Shown piece by piece: positions 21,651 to 32,600 of a stretch of 64,000 nt of DNA. The position numbers and the translations under genes are program-made. Every line of letters starts with the position of its first letter. The stretch's first letter is position 1. The notes beneath the pieces were generated by a model that was not told where the DNA came from, did no database searches, and saw only the letters and a list, made by a program, of their open reading frames with translations. This DNA is from Siphonodentalium dalli (lineage: Eukaryota; Mollusca; Scaphopoda; Gadilida; Siphonodentaliidae), in assembly GCA_032622095.1 (NCBI GenBank), contig CP136061.1:25732991-25796990 (forward strand), given 5' to 3'.

Positions 21651-24035
21651 GATCTTGGGTGAATCTCACAATCAAGTTCTTTACACAACACAGATATGGA
21701 ATTCCCACAGCCTACATTTGTGGAATGGCAAGCTGAATGTGCACGCCCACTAACATTTCGGGTAAATGTCACATTTTTGGGCAGAGATACCCGAATTGCT
21801 CTGTTGAATGCCTCGGCTTTTTGCGTGTTCATGCCAAGAAAAGTCTTGTCATTCATTTGTGGACACAGTCTGTAGTCAACACACTCCGTGAGAATATCCG
21901 AACAGTCCGAAGTTTTATTGATCGTAAATTTGGGTCCTAGCACAGTTTCATTTTTAACGATCCAGTTGGATTTTTTCGTTCCCTTGCACAGATATGAGTA
22001 TTTTTTACACATAACATGGGAGTTTTGGAAACACTTCACTATTGCTTCTTTCACATTCAGTAAATGTTTCTTCATTCCTTCAGCGTTGGCTTTGAAATGC
22101 TTTCCCGCAGATGTCAATTCACCCTGACATCGATCAGAAATGTTCATTGCGAGTTTATTTATCAGTTTTGATTTGCTTTTTAGGTCAGGTCCAGCGATGA
22201 GAGTTGGCAGCGTCTTATGGTTTTTGATGAATTTCCGATGGTTTCTCGACACATGAGCTGAGTCCAGTTGATGAGTTGGTCTGGTCGCTGTTGCTCCTTC
22301 GTCATAGAGATCCTCACAGCCTTTGAAGCCCGCTGCATCGGGATCAGTAACAAGGTGACCAATCTCGATATTGCTATTGGTTTTCATTTCACCAAATGCT
22401 TCTTTCGCCCATGTTCTCTCATCGCCGATGCTCTTCTCAAATGGAATCGTTGCGAAACAGTCTTTCCCACATGTGTGATTATCACATTTGTTCAGGTGTT
22501 TGCGTTTCGAACAAAGCTTGTTGTGCACCACAAGTCCAATAATGTCATGTGACGGCGTTAGATTTTCAACAACACTGTATATAACTTGAGTGCTTGGTTG
22601 AAATGGGTTTCTGCCACACCCAGAATAAATCGGATTATTATAAAGTCCATCTGCCTGTGCGTCGATGATATGTGGACTCTTCTTTCCATCAGTTTGTTGT
22701 TTATGTATGAGTTTCGAACGTCTTTCTCGGAGATCCTTTTTATTTATTTCCTCAATTTTTGGTAAACTTTTATTTGCTGTGCTCTGAATTGACTTTTCGG
22801 CTGGCGGGGGAATATTAGCACTTGCACATATGCGTCTGAATCCTCCTGCTGCAATGGGTGTTTTAGATAATCCGACTGAAAGTCCAACATTTGGTTTTGC
22901 TGGTCTCCTGCCAGGGTTCCCTGTTATAATTTCATCATACAGGTTGAAAATTTCAGATCTAAAATCACAACACGTGCAAATCATTTTCTCTCTACATCCA
23001 ATTCCACGAATTTCCTCAGCGTTCATGTCCCAGTATAGGAATCCTGTACACGTGGGTTTATATGCCCTATGTTTTTCGAAGGAAGAGTTCCACATCATCG
23101 CATTTCGGCGTATATTGACCACCCTGTTTGATCCGCATTCGCATTGCCAACCACTGACACATCTCTTGTCTGGGCTATCATTTCTGAAAATTAAAAAGTA
23201 AAATCCTAAATTTTACTCTTTGAACCATATATATTAAAGGTACATACATATCGGTCTAACTGTGAGATATTTTTTTTCTTTAAAAACACTGCCTGCTCCA
23301 AACAGTCCTTTGAATGAATAGTAAACTAAAGCACTCAGTGCTGCAATTTAATTTATATATATCTGCATGCAAAGCAATGTTATACCTGTGCTGTTTGCAA
23401 TTAGTGACCCAATTCATATGAACAGAATAAGGGGAGTAACTCTATCTGCAAATTATTAGGCTGAAAACCTGTGTTTTGACTCAGGGTACAGTTTTCAAAT
23501 CATTTCCTGCACACAGAGGGATGGGGGCATGTCAAATTAATTTTTGTTGTCATGCAGGAGGACACAGCCAAGATTTTGAAAAAAGATTTTAAAGTCATAC
23601 ACTTGATTTGAGAAGATCAAATATATGTTTAGTTTATTGATATTATAATGCTGAATTTCATACCCCCCCCCCCCCTATTTCTTATCTATATGATGAAAAG
23701 AACATGCATATAACATTGTTTGTTGCATGGAATATTGTGAGAGATGTTTACCTTTCATTTTTTCTTTCAGGCTCTTTGTTGTCAGATTGACCCTTCCCTC
23801 TTGGATTAAGACTGTTTGCAGCAGACCGAGTTTGATGTGCTCTCACAGAGTATGGCTTTTCGAGAATGTCCAGTGATGTAATGATCGTTCTTTTGCGTAA
23901 ATGTTTCACTACTCTGTTATCCACATATGGTTCTCGCTTGGCTTTATACAACTGTTTGTGTCCTGGTTTGAATCTGAGGGGATTATCAAATGTAAACTTC
24001 ATTGTCTCACAGTCCTCACAAATTCCAAAATCCAC
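21602..24035 (-). CDS. DDE-type (Mutator/Kolobok-like) transposase, two exons
   Basis: Seen: exon 1 24035-23752 starts MDFGICEDCETMKFTF. The intron 23751-23184 is GTAAAC to TTTTCAG. Exon 2 is 23183-21602. The joined frame is continuous, 621 residues. The N-terminal part of exon 2 has Cys pairs (CVSGWQCECG, CTCC) suggesting zinc binding. A GFRRICASANIPPP segment follows, resembling the pre-catalytic region of Mutator-like transposases (Pfam Mutator-like type). Candidate catalytic segments are IIDAQADGLYN (first Asp) and LVTDPDAAGFKG (second Asp), with HVSRNHRKFIKNHK and CPQMNDKTFLGMN later. Known role of the fold: cut-and-paste strand transfer at element ends. The 4-bp TTAT duplication and GG...CC termini fit Kolobok (TTAA) better than Mutator (8-11 bp). 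The start codon is uncertain; 900 bp of unassigned sequence upstream could hold a 5' exon. Confidence 0.72.
23184..23751 (-). other. Intron of the transposase gene
   Basis: A 568-bp intron with GTAAAC donor and pyrimidine-rich TTTTCAG acceptor on minus. It contains a homopolymer tract (C-run at about 23666-23676 on plus). The phase joins exactly, which supports the gene model. Confidence 0.7.
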
Positions 24036-24940
24036 TCAACAACTCTGTCACATTAACAGCATTAATTTGGAAAATTCTTCTCGCGAATATACAACTTCCA
24101 GAATTTTTACAATGAGAAATGATATTTGTCTCGAGAAATGATGACAACTAACCGTTCTGAGATCAGCACCTTGCTTTTAAGGAGTTTTGAAATTAATGAT
24201 GCTTGAAAATGTCTGCCATCTTATCTGTTGATATATTACTACTTTATCAGCTGAAGGAACATGTTGTCATTATAACCTCATCATTGGCACCCCCTGTCCA
24301 ATGTTAGTTAACGACATTTGATACTGTGAGACAATAGATTAAGGATTCCTTCTAATTGGGATTGCAGCAGACATTACAAATTTTAGCACCATTTTCAATC
24401 AGGAAAATTCACCGGACCCAGGGTTAAAACACCCTTGTCTGAGCTCATTGTTTAAATAATTTTCCACTTAATTTTTCTGATTTTGGGACAAGTAGTAATT
24501 GTTCTTCAAAATTATGCCAAGTTTACTGACTAATGAACCCTCCACACTATTTATTTTTCAAAGTAAAGGCATTTTTTGTGTGAATCTGCAGCTGATTTGC
24601 ATAGGGTTAAATGAAACCTGTGCATATCTGTTCCTGTGGAGAAATTAAATTCATGGGACACAACAGATGAAAGCCAAGTGAAAACCTGATCAAATGAATG
24701 TGGTATAACTTCTCATGCTTTATTAGATGCCTCATATTATTAAATTAAACTCAAATCCAACCTGCATTTTGGCTTTTTATTCTGAATGGGTGTATTATTG
24801 GGTGGGTTCCAATTAAAGGGTCACATGGCATTAAAAACACATTTTTTTAAAACAACATCAGTTTAATAATTATAGGTATATATCAAGGTTCACAATGGGT
24901 TATGCACAAAAAATATGAAGAAAGGCCACATGGCCCTTTA
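24036..24940 (-). other. Unassigned internal region upstream of the transposase start
   Basis: AT-rich sequence between exon 1 and the right terminal repeat. It may be 5' UTR, promoter or a missed short exon. The inner boundary CCTTTA|GGTTAC mirrors the left inner boundary GTAACC|TAAAGG. Confidence 0.5.
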
Positions 24941-25391
24941 GGTTACACTGGTGTAAATACTATAGCCAGCTCCCCCTGCGGTTGCGGGAGGAGTATAGAG
25001 TTTCACAGTTAAAACACTCTGGGCTGTGATTGGTTGCATGAATTAAATGTAAACTGTTGACAAAAATTCAAGGAATCATTCTCCCACAAACTTCATTTGC
25101 CAAGAGGCCCATTCATTAAAGGTGAAGTCTGTTGTGGCTGTTTAGAAATTTTAAGTGTGATTGAAAAAATGACAATATTTTTTTAGTGCGGAACTGACCC
25201 TAGTCATGAAAAAACGAAAATTTGAAGTGGATTCCCTGCTAGACGGTGTTGATTTTTTTATTGGGAAAGTTTCCACAGATGTCAAGCTCACATAATCCGA
25301 AGGCAGTTTGAACAGTTTCCATTTGACCTCTGATGCAGATCAACAAACGTTAACATTGAAGCCTATGGGAAATATTTACACCAGTGTAACC
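24941..25391 (+). repeat. Right 451-bp terminal direct repeat
   Basis: Same sequence, length and orientation as 20462-20912. It is followed directly by TTAT, the right copy of the target duplication. Confidence 0.9.
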
Positions 25392-25395
25392 TTAT

Positions 25396-26072
25396 TACGC
25401 GCGCCGCGTGTATAACTAGTGGGGAGTTTCTCGCTTCTCGTGGGGGCTGACATTATCAATGGGTGTTTTATTAGTTTTATTTATAGAATGGGAATTTTTG
25501 GGATGATTAAAAGTCAAACTGCGAGCTGGAGGCCGAGTCCGGTAAAAGGTATAGTTGGGGAATTTCAATTTCGTTTATTGTCGTTAATCAACGTTGATTA
25601 ATGTTGATTTTTGGTTTGTGATAAACTATATGTCAATTACAACTGAAAGAATTTTCTGCAGCCCATGAACTGGGGCTTGTGGTCGGAGACCGTCGAGTCG
25701 GTCGCCGTTTCGTTAATTAGGTGCTGGTTGTTATTGTTATTTTAACGGAATTCTGAGTTGGTCATTCGCAAAACCAATATATTTTATATTCTACAATAAC
25801 ATTCTTGGGTTTATAATATATGATCTTGAGCGCGTTACCATTTCTGACATTGGTTTTCTTGTTCATTCTGGGTTTGGAGTATTCGAGTTACACGTGTATG
25901 GTTGGAGATCTAACTTTCCCGTTATTATCAGGTCACCGATTCATTTATATACAAGTCGAGATGGTCACCGATTAATTTATAGATGTCAAGAGCACGTCAT
26001 GAAATCACGTGGTTTCTAGGTTGGTGAGTGTCACGGCTTAAAAATGTGCAAACGCACACAATTATAATATAC
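25396..26072. other. Unassigned non-coding stretch right of the transposon
   Basis: It contains a fragment of the 20200-20455 repeat (at about 25863-25905). No gene recognised. Confidence 0.45.
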
Positions 26073-26380
26073 GTGACCCGCCATATCAAATCCAGTCGTA
26101 AGTCGGGATTTTTTTCACCCTGTGCCAATGCATTCTCCTATATATGCGAGTCGACCATAGGTCGCCTCGCATATATAAGAGAATGCATTGGCCTAACAAT
26201 TTTTTATAATTTTAATACTTTTTTCTTGTATTCTTTAACAATTTTATAATTTCACCCATACAGAGCCCCAGACAAACATGAGCAGACGACACTATTCTAT
26301 ATGCTTCTATATATGTGTGGGGCTCCCTGCAGGGTAATGGGTGTTTTTTATTTTTATGTCCTAAAAATTGTAAGTCGAAA
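26073..26380 (+). mobile_element. MITE family A, copy 1 (right end lost)
   Basis: It starts GTGACCCGCCATATCAAATC and contains the ~69-bp hairpin module (26124-26192), then CAGAGCCCCAGACAAACATG and a (TG)GGGCTCCCTGCAGGG block. It breaks off near AATTGTAAGTCG before the right inverted terminus seen in other copies. Confidence 0.75.
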
Positions 26381-26449
26381 AGTCGCGCATGACATCAACA
26401 CCAGAAACTGCAAAATGATTGATTTGTTCATTAAAGTTAAATTCTTTTC

Positions 26450-26790
26450 AACTTCGTTGCACTAACGAAAATAGACACAAATACAATTGGGGACTTTATT
26501 TTCCATCGCAAGGCTGAACACACAATACTGTCGTATACGTTTGTGAGGCGTCTGCGCCAACGATGTAAATGTATGCAAATTTAAGTTTCTTTTAAGGTTT
26601 TGTTTTGTTGAAAAGCCAGAAAGCTCTAGTTGTGTTCACGTGATATACAACTAAGATCTTCAACTGACCAGGTTGGTATATAAGATTTTATGAACCTCGT
26701 TTCATCAATTTGATTCACAATTCGTCGTATGAAAGTTATGTCCCAACATAACTCGTTGGAGATCCTCTATATCCTAGTGTGTTATCTTTT
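26450..26790 (+). repeat. Dispersed repeat R1, copy 2 (diverged)
   Basis: It shares with 3540-3850 the blocks GAGGCGTCTG(C/A)GCCAAC, GTGATATACAA, AAGATCTTCA, TATAAGATTTTATGAA and CAACATAACTCGTTGGAGAT. Non-coding. Confidence 0.6.
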
Positions 26791-27240
26791 TCCTCGTTTC
26801 TGGTCGCGTTTTCAACCCCCCCCCCCCTCGGGCATTTTGAGTGCGTGATACTCGTCAACTCGGAAACACGTGATTCCCCACCGAGAAGACGTCAGATACC
26901 GACTCATAAGGGGACCGCGAACTCACCAGAGTGTAACATATATGTAAATTTTCATCTTCAGCGTTTTTAATCATCGAATATTGAGTGAGCCCGATTTGCT
27001 TGATTGATTTTGATTTTGTACAATAACAACTAATAATTTAATCATAAGCTGTCAAACCACATAATACTATAGATTAGAAGAGTAGCCTCACTGTAATAAA
27101 ACCATTGGTTGTCACATCATGGCCGCCGTTTTTTTTCAGATCAGGCCCTACGTCAGTTGATGTTAATTATAGCGAAAAAATCTTGTAAAATGTATACACT
27201 TTCGTGTATACTTTCGTCTTTCGTGAAGCTAAGACATGCC
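26791..27240. other. Unassigned non-coding stretch
   Basis: It contains a C-homopolymer at about 26817-26827 and, at 26915-26995, a fragment of the repeat at 20331-20455. No gene. Confidence 0.45.
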
Positions 27241-27560
27241 ACTTTTATAAGGCAAAATTGAAACTCCACATCCAAGATGGCTGCCAAAATGGCGCGTGAT
27301 GTTGAAAATATGACTTTTGTTCACCAATATCTTCTGGATAAGTTTATCCTGTTTTGAACTGGTTGAGAAATATGACTTTATATTGTATTTTTTTATATTA
27401 ACAGGGCAAAATTGAAACTCCACATCCAAGATGGCCGCCAAAATGGCCGCGGGAAGTTGAAAATATGACCTTTTTTTTTACTTATATCTTCTATATCAGC
27501 TCATGCTGTTTAACTGGTTGAGAAATATGACATTATATTGTTTTTTTTATATTAACTGAT
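27241..27560 (+). repeat. ~160-bp tandem duplication with AAGATGGC(T/C)GCCAAAATGGC
   Basis: Two units (about 27246-27405 and 27406-27560) share GGCAAAATTGAAACTCCACA, TCCAAGATGGC, TTGAAAATATGAC and CTGGTTGAGAAATATGAC. Non-coding. Confidence 0.75.
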
Positions 27561-27759
27561 CATTGGAGCAATGAACTATGTTATTATTGGGGGTCCTAGC
27601 ACCTTCCGATCTCTCAAAAATTTGATTTTACAGAATGCGGTGTAAAATTTCACAAAAAAATCACAATTGGGATCCTAGTCATATTTCAACAAGAAGTGAA
27701 GATAACTTTGTACTGTAAGTGAGGCATATCATTACCAATTGGAACCAAAATTGTTACTT

Positions 27760-28140
27760 TGGCTCAAAATGGCTGCCAAAAACGGCCGCCAAAATATGGA
27801 AAATGGTAGATAATTGCCCCAGCGTGTCCTCCAATCGCTTACAAGTTGAGGTTGGGGTATCAAATGGCTATTCTGCCTTCTAACATGTCTGATGCACTAT
27901 GGTTAATTGTTTCTATTGTCACCACTGACATTACCAGAAATATTGGATTTTTATGTCACAAACTTAAATATCGGCAAAAATTAACTTTTCAGATTTGGAC
28001 CATATTTTCAAGTTAAATATAACTATCTTTGGTATAAAATGTGTATATTATTTTGTACTGTCTTAAATGTGTCAAACTACGGTTTTTATATACCAAATTT
28101 ATCAAGATGGCTTCCAAATGGCAACCAAATTTGGTAAAAA
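27760..28140 (+). repeat. ATGGC-rich dispersed repeat, copy 2
   Basis: Counterpart of 11800-12200, with the same order of blocks. Confidence 0.65.
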
Positions 28141-28204
28141 GTAGATTTTTTGCTCATCTTTACTTTGTAAAGTTTGAGCTATTGCCATGGCTTGGTATCT
28201 GTCG

Positions 28205-28275
28205 TCCGTGTGTGTGCGTGTGTGTGTGGGATGGTGCGTGCGCGAAGGAGGGTGCGCGTGTGTGTGCGTCTGTCA
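28205..28275. repeat. (GT)n-rich low-complexity tract
   Basis: A TGTGTGCGTGTGTG-type tract with interruptions. Confidence 0.7.
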
Positions 28276-28285
28276 ACAATTTCCT

Positions 28286-28870
28286 TTAGCACGGGCTACA
28301 GGTCGTATTTTTTGTCAGATCATTATGAAATTTGTCATAGCTGTTGCCATTGACATGTAGATGGGAACTAGTTATTTTTGGGGTCATTCGGCAAAAACAT
28401 GGCTGCCAGCGGCCATCTTGGATTTCAAAATTCAACCCATTAGCACGGTCTACAAGCCGTATTGTTTGTCTGATCATCATGAAATTTGTTATGGATGTTA
28501 ATATTGACATTCGGTCATAAAACATGGCTGCCGGCAGCCATCTTGGATTCTACTCTTTGCATGACTAAATCCTTTGGCATGGGCTACATGTCGTACCTTT
28601 GGTCTGATCATTATGGAATTTGCCATGGCTGTTAACATTGACATGTAGAGGGGAACGAGTCATTGTGGGGGTCATTCGGCCATAAAACATGTCCGCTGGC
28701 AGCCATCTTGGATTTTACTCTTTGGAACACAATACAGTCCACTTCCCTCATCCGATCATCACCAAACTTCATATCAATCTTGATAATTAATCTACTAGAT
28801 GAAAGCTATCAATGTTTTTGAATTTCATTGGAAAACGTAGCCGCCAGCAACCTTCTTGGATTTTACTCTA
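28286..28870 (+). repeat. ~145-bp tandem repeat, about four units
   Basis: Units share GGCTACA(G/T)GTCGTA, TCTGATCATTATG(G)AATTTG, ATTGACATGTAGA, GGTCATTCGGC and a GGC(A/C)GCCATCTTGGATT ending. Boundaries lie near 28286, 28438, 28565 and 28725; the last unit is diverged. No coding potential. Confidence 0.75.
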
Positions 28871-29000
28871 TATATATCTCTTCGTGTTGATAATCTAGTA
28901 TTAGACATTTCAACTTTCCGCATATCCCAAATGGCTTCATTGACTGTAACACATGCAATTATTCCCCTTCCAGGTAACGGGTAGGGTGTATATGTGAACA

Positions 29001-29446
29001 GCCATATCAAATCCAGTCGTAAGTCGGGATTTTTTTACCCTGTGCCAATGCATTCTCTTATATATGCGAGTCGACCATAGGTCGACCATAGATAATGCAT
29101 TGGCCTAACAATTTTTTACAATTTTTATAATTTTGTCTTATATTCTTTAACAATTTTATAATTTTACCCATACAGAGCCCCAGACAAACATGAGCAGACG
29201 ACACCCTTCTATATGCTTCTATATATGTGTGGGGCTCTCTGCAGGGTAATGGATGTTTTTTATTCTATGTCCTAAAAGATGTAAGAAACATTTATTTAAA
29301 AAAAATGATAAACAATTGTTTGGCCAATGCATTCTCTTATATATGCGAGGCGACCAATGGTCCACTCGCGTATATATATAAGAGAATGCATTGGCACGGT
29401 GTAAGAAAAATGCCGACTTACGACTGGATTTGATATGGCGGGTCAC
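29001..29446 (+). mobile_element. MITE family A, copy 2
   Basis: The left end GCCATATCAAATCCAGTCGT pairs with the right end at 29410-29446, CGACTGGATTTGATATGGCG followed by GGTCAC. The first few bases of the left terminus are missing. The first hairpin module is truncated (about 29043-29103); the second (29322-29394) is nearly complete. Confidence 0.8.
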
Positions 29447-29589
29447 AAATAACTAATAATTTCACACAATATCGAAAAAAACCCAAAAATCTTATTGTCT
29501 TGGCTCTACGTGTTTGAGAGAAAACCTCGTGTGTTTCGTAATGATGAATCAAAAATTTAATTGCAAACTATAACTTCATACCCCATATA

Positions 29590-29900
29590 TTACAACTATG
29601 AATAAATCAGTCACAAATATTTCAGCCCAATATAAACTAATGTTGGTGTGTACGTTAGTCCACCCAAGCAGGAGGCTGCAATCAACTGGAATTAAGCCAC
29701 ATTATTATATATATATATGGTCAGCGAGAGGGGCCTGTGATGTTAAACCCATCTCAAGCCAACGATGTATTGATCAGCAGGCACCACACAGACATTATTT
29801 GTTGGTGGTTGTCTCTCTAAATGAAAATAATTATGAAATTTCTTGAATCCAGGAAAATTAAGACACCTCTCATGTTCTTCAGATATTCACTTTTGAAAAC
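29590..29900 (+). repeat. Dispersed repeat R3, copy 1
   Basis: Shares with 53585-53890 the order CACAAATAT(AT)TTTCAG, CA(C/A)TCAAGCA-like, (A/G)CAACTGGAA, TTGATCA(A/G)CAGG, TTGGTGGTTGT and TTTCTTGAA(T/C)C(C/A)A. Non-coding, unknown class. Confidence 0.55.
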
Positions 29901-30339
29901 ATTCTAGCTAAAAGGAGTTCTCGGTACCGGAAAACAGCGAAAATTTACAGTTTTGATTCTATAAAATTATGGTATATCGGGTTAATTCCAGCGATTTGAT
30001 GGTTCTAAACAATGTGTCAAAAATAATCACTTTAACCATTATTTGAAAAAGAAATTCCAGGCAGATTTTTTAGAAAATCCATTCTTGTTGGCAAAACGTG
30101 CAGCTGAACCTTAAATGATATTTAGTATTTTAACGTAACCGATCAGGCTTCAAACCGCGGTGGCTCTTTAATATTTTTGGTGCCTGGCTGACAGGACGCT
30201 GACGTCAAAACGATTGGGAATAGTTTATACTCTATATTATAAATTGTATATTGTGAACTTTAAAAGACACGGTGGTCATAGGTGTTTTCCGGTATTCTTA
30301 AAAGTACTCAATGCGATCAGATGCTCTCAAATTACCATT

Positions 30340-30625
30340 TCTTTGGCTTCAGGGGTAAAATCGGCAGCAATAAGTGGCCCAGAAGCACGTGGAAATCAAG
30401 TAATAACCACTTGATTTTAGAGTTATCCATCGTCATCGGCAAGACCGCCCGTTTGACCACGTGTTTCTGTGCAACTTATTACTGCAGATCTCGAGAAATA
30501 ACAAACTTCAAAAAATCGATATCTGATCACCCTGAGCTTTGATGGGTGGGTTCCTCGACTCGAATCAAATATGTTTGTTTACCTCCGAAGCCAAAGAAAT
30601 AGTAATTTAGGAGCCCCTGATCGGA
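30340..30625 (+). repeat. Dispersed repeat R4, copy 1
   Basis: It contains GATTTTAGAGTTATCCATC, found also at 55812-55832, and GGGTGGGTTCCTCGACTCGA with TCAAATATGTTT, found inverted at 33720-33755. The copies are partial and diverged. Confidence 0.5.
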
Positions 30626-30635
30626 TTGGGTGCCT

Positions 30636-30905
30636 TTAACCCTTTCAGTGCCAAGTCCGATTTTTGTATCAACCCATATACCCTGTGCCAATGCATTCTC
30701 TTAAATATGCGAGTCGACCATAGGTCGCCTCGCATATATAAGAGAATGCATTGGTCTAACAAATTTTCATCATTTGTTATTATTTTTTTACAATTTTTTA
30801 CAATTTTAATAATTTTTTCTTATATTCTTTAACTCTTTCAATGCCAGACTCTACATACAGTAAATTAGGGCCGATGAGATCGGCCCCTGGCACTGAAAGA
30901 GTTAA
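30636..30905 (+). mobile_element. MITE family B (piggyBac-like), copy 1
   Basis: Bounded by TTAA on both sides. The left end is CCCTTTCAGTGCCAAGTCCG; the right end, GGCCCCTGGCACTGAAAGAG, is its approximate inverse. Terminal CCC and TTAA target use are features of piggyBac elements. It contains one hairpin module (30688-30754). No transposase. Confidence 0.8.
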
Positions 30906-31867
30906 CCACCCACCACAGAATCTAATCACGATGATAGCTTTCTACCTACACGTGATCTTTGCGTGATTGTATATATACATATATATATATACTATTCACG
31001 GTGTACTATTTCAAATCTTGCCGACGCATCATGACAGTCATACTTTTTAGTAAATACGAACTATTCCGGTCCTAACAACTCAAGAACAGTTGACCCTATT
31101 GTATATATATAGATTCATTTATTCAAGTATTCGAATTTATTTAAATTAAGGATTATAAAGTTTCGCGACGTATCATATATAAGTCTCGCATTTCAGAACG
31201 AAGAACCATTTTGATCTGGATTCGTGGCAGGTGAGTTATATATATATCTTTATTATCCTCCATATATGGAGATTCATATATAAATGTTTATATTATGAAA
31301 ACAAACACAATTTGGTACATAACACAGTGTATAACAAATTTATAATTACAAACATATCTACAACACATGTCTCAATATGTATGATGATCCAACTACACAT
31401 GCACATATACACACACTCGTACACTACATAAAGTAGACATTCCATTATACAGCCATATCGTACTTACATACAGAGAAATAGAATACTCCGAGACGACCAA
31501 GCCGGTGTTGGACCCGAATCAGGGATCTCTCTCTCTGGAAGACCCACAAACGCCATGCCTTTGTGCAGTCTTACCGACTCAGAGCCGACCATTTCCCCAG
31601 CACCACTCATATATATATACACAGCCATACCATACTTACAGACATACAGACGACAGTCAGACAAGCATGCATACGAGACAAACAAACAAACCCAGAGGCT
31701 CGTAGACAGTAGACTACTGCCAAGTGTCAGAGTGCTAATGTTTGGACAATTATTTCATTGTTTATCTACTTTGATTTGACTGTATCAGAGTTTCGTTTCT
31801 ATATTATTCGCGTTAAGTTCGTTTCTTTGTTAGAAAAGTAGAAAAGTAAACCCATATTATAATACAC
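30906..31867. other. Unassigned AT-rich stretch with (TA)n tracts
   Basis: Several TATATATA tracts occur (30970-31000, 31220-31240, 31610). No gene or repeat family was assigned. Short ORFs at 31464-31779 show no domain. Confidence 0.45.
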
Positions 31868-32007
31868 ATCGTTTTCGAATAGCATGTTACACCAATACAT
31901 TGATAGACAAATTTTAAAGTTAATTCTCAAAGAGTATATTTTTTGCATGAACTTTAATTTTATATCAAAATATAAGATCATATCATGACCATGTCTGGCA
32001 TATATAG
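31868..32007 (+). repeat. Dispersed repeat R5, unoccupied copy
   Basis: It matches 34112-34250 nearly base for base (CAAAGAGTATA, TTGCATGAACTTTA, ATAAGATCATATCATG, TGTCTGGCATATATAGAGGA). The match stops exactly where the CTAG-bounded element begins in the other copy. Confidence 0.75.
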
Positions 32008-32150
32008 AGGATCTCGAACGAGTTATGTTGGGATATATATAAGATTTTTTGAAACGAGTTTGATCAATTTTATTCACAACGAGTCGTAGACGAGTTGTTT
32101 ATCAAATTTATGAAACGAGTTTCATAAAATCTTATATCCCAACATAATGA
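32008..32150. repeat. Foldback hairpin related to R1
   Basis: GAGTTATGTTGGGATATATA at about 32029 and TTCATAAAATCTTATATCCC at about 32124 form the arms. The same arms form the hairpin at 3748-3834. Confidence 0.65.
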
Positions 32151-32600
32151 GTTGAAGATCTTGTATACCACATACAAAAACTAAAACTTTATGCCTTTTT
32201 AACAACATCAGCTCTGTATAGAACATGCAAACTGTACACAAGTCTTGCGTGGGTTCAGATGCTTCACCACTATACGTCAGTACTGCGCTACACGCGCAAA
32301 GAAATATAGTCCCTTTTGGTTTCGTCTTTATATGACATCTATTGGGTTATTGATTGGTTTCGTCTTTATATGACAGCTATTGGGTTATTGATTGGTAACA
32401 TTTGTCAATACTATAATTTTAATCGAAACAAATAATCAGTTTTCAATAGTAATTCACAGTTTCTCGTTATAATGTCACGCGCGCAGGTATACAATGAAAG
32501 TGATTACTGCTTGGACTATTAGGTATTAGCCACTAGCGACAGATAAGAAAATATGTAATGGATTTTTCAATGATATTATAGGGGTTTCATATGATATAAC
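32140..32600 (-). repeat. Dispersed repeat R1, copy 3 (inverted)
   Basis: Reverse complement of 3340-3770. It carries an extra internal duplication of GGTTTCGTCTTTATATGACA (about 32318-32395). Confidence 0.7.

Larger units (their letters stand above)
20458..25395. mobile_element. 4.93-kb transposon with 451-bp direct terminal repeats, nuclease and transposase genes
   Basis: The element runs from 20462 to 25391. It is flanked by TTAT on both sides (20458-20461 and 25392-25395), read as a 4-bp target-site duplication. The left repeat (20462-20912) and right repeat (24941-25391) have the same length, the same orientation and no difference that I could find by eye. Each starts GGTTACACTGGTGTAAATA and ends in its exact reverse complement, so the whole element has perfect 19-bp inverted ends. 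Inside are a His-Me-finger nuclease ORF (plus, 20941-21381) and a spliced DDE-type transposase gene (minus, 24035-21602), which converge tail to tail. No reverse transcriptase, protease, gag or tyrosine recombinase was found. Identical repeats and an intact duplication imply a recent insertion of the whole unit. Confidence 0.85.

Noticed and set aside
22830-23201. Plus-strand ORFs across 21737-23201
   Set aside because: They are antisense shadows of the transposase exon, which has a recognisable product, splice sites and phase continuity.
20462-25391. LTR retrotransposon
   Set aside because: Direct repeats and a 4-bp duplication fit, but no reverse transcriptase, RNase H, protease, integrase of retroviral type, primer-binding site or convincing polypurine tract was found, and the main protein looks like a cut-and-paste DDE transposase with an intron.
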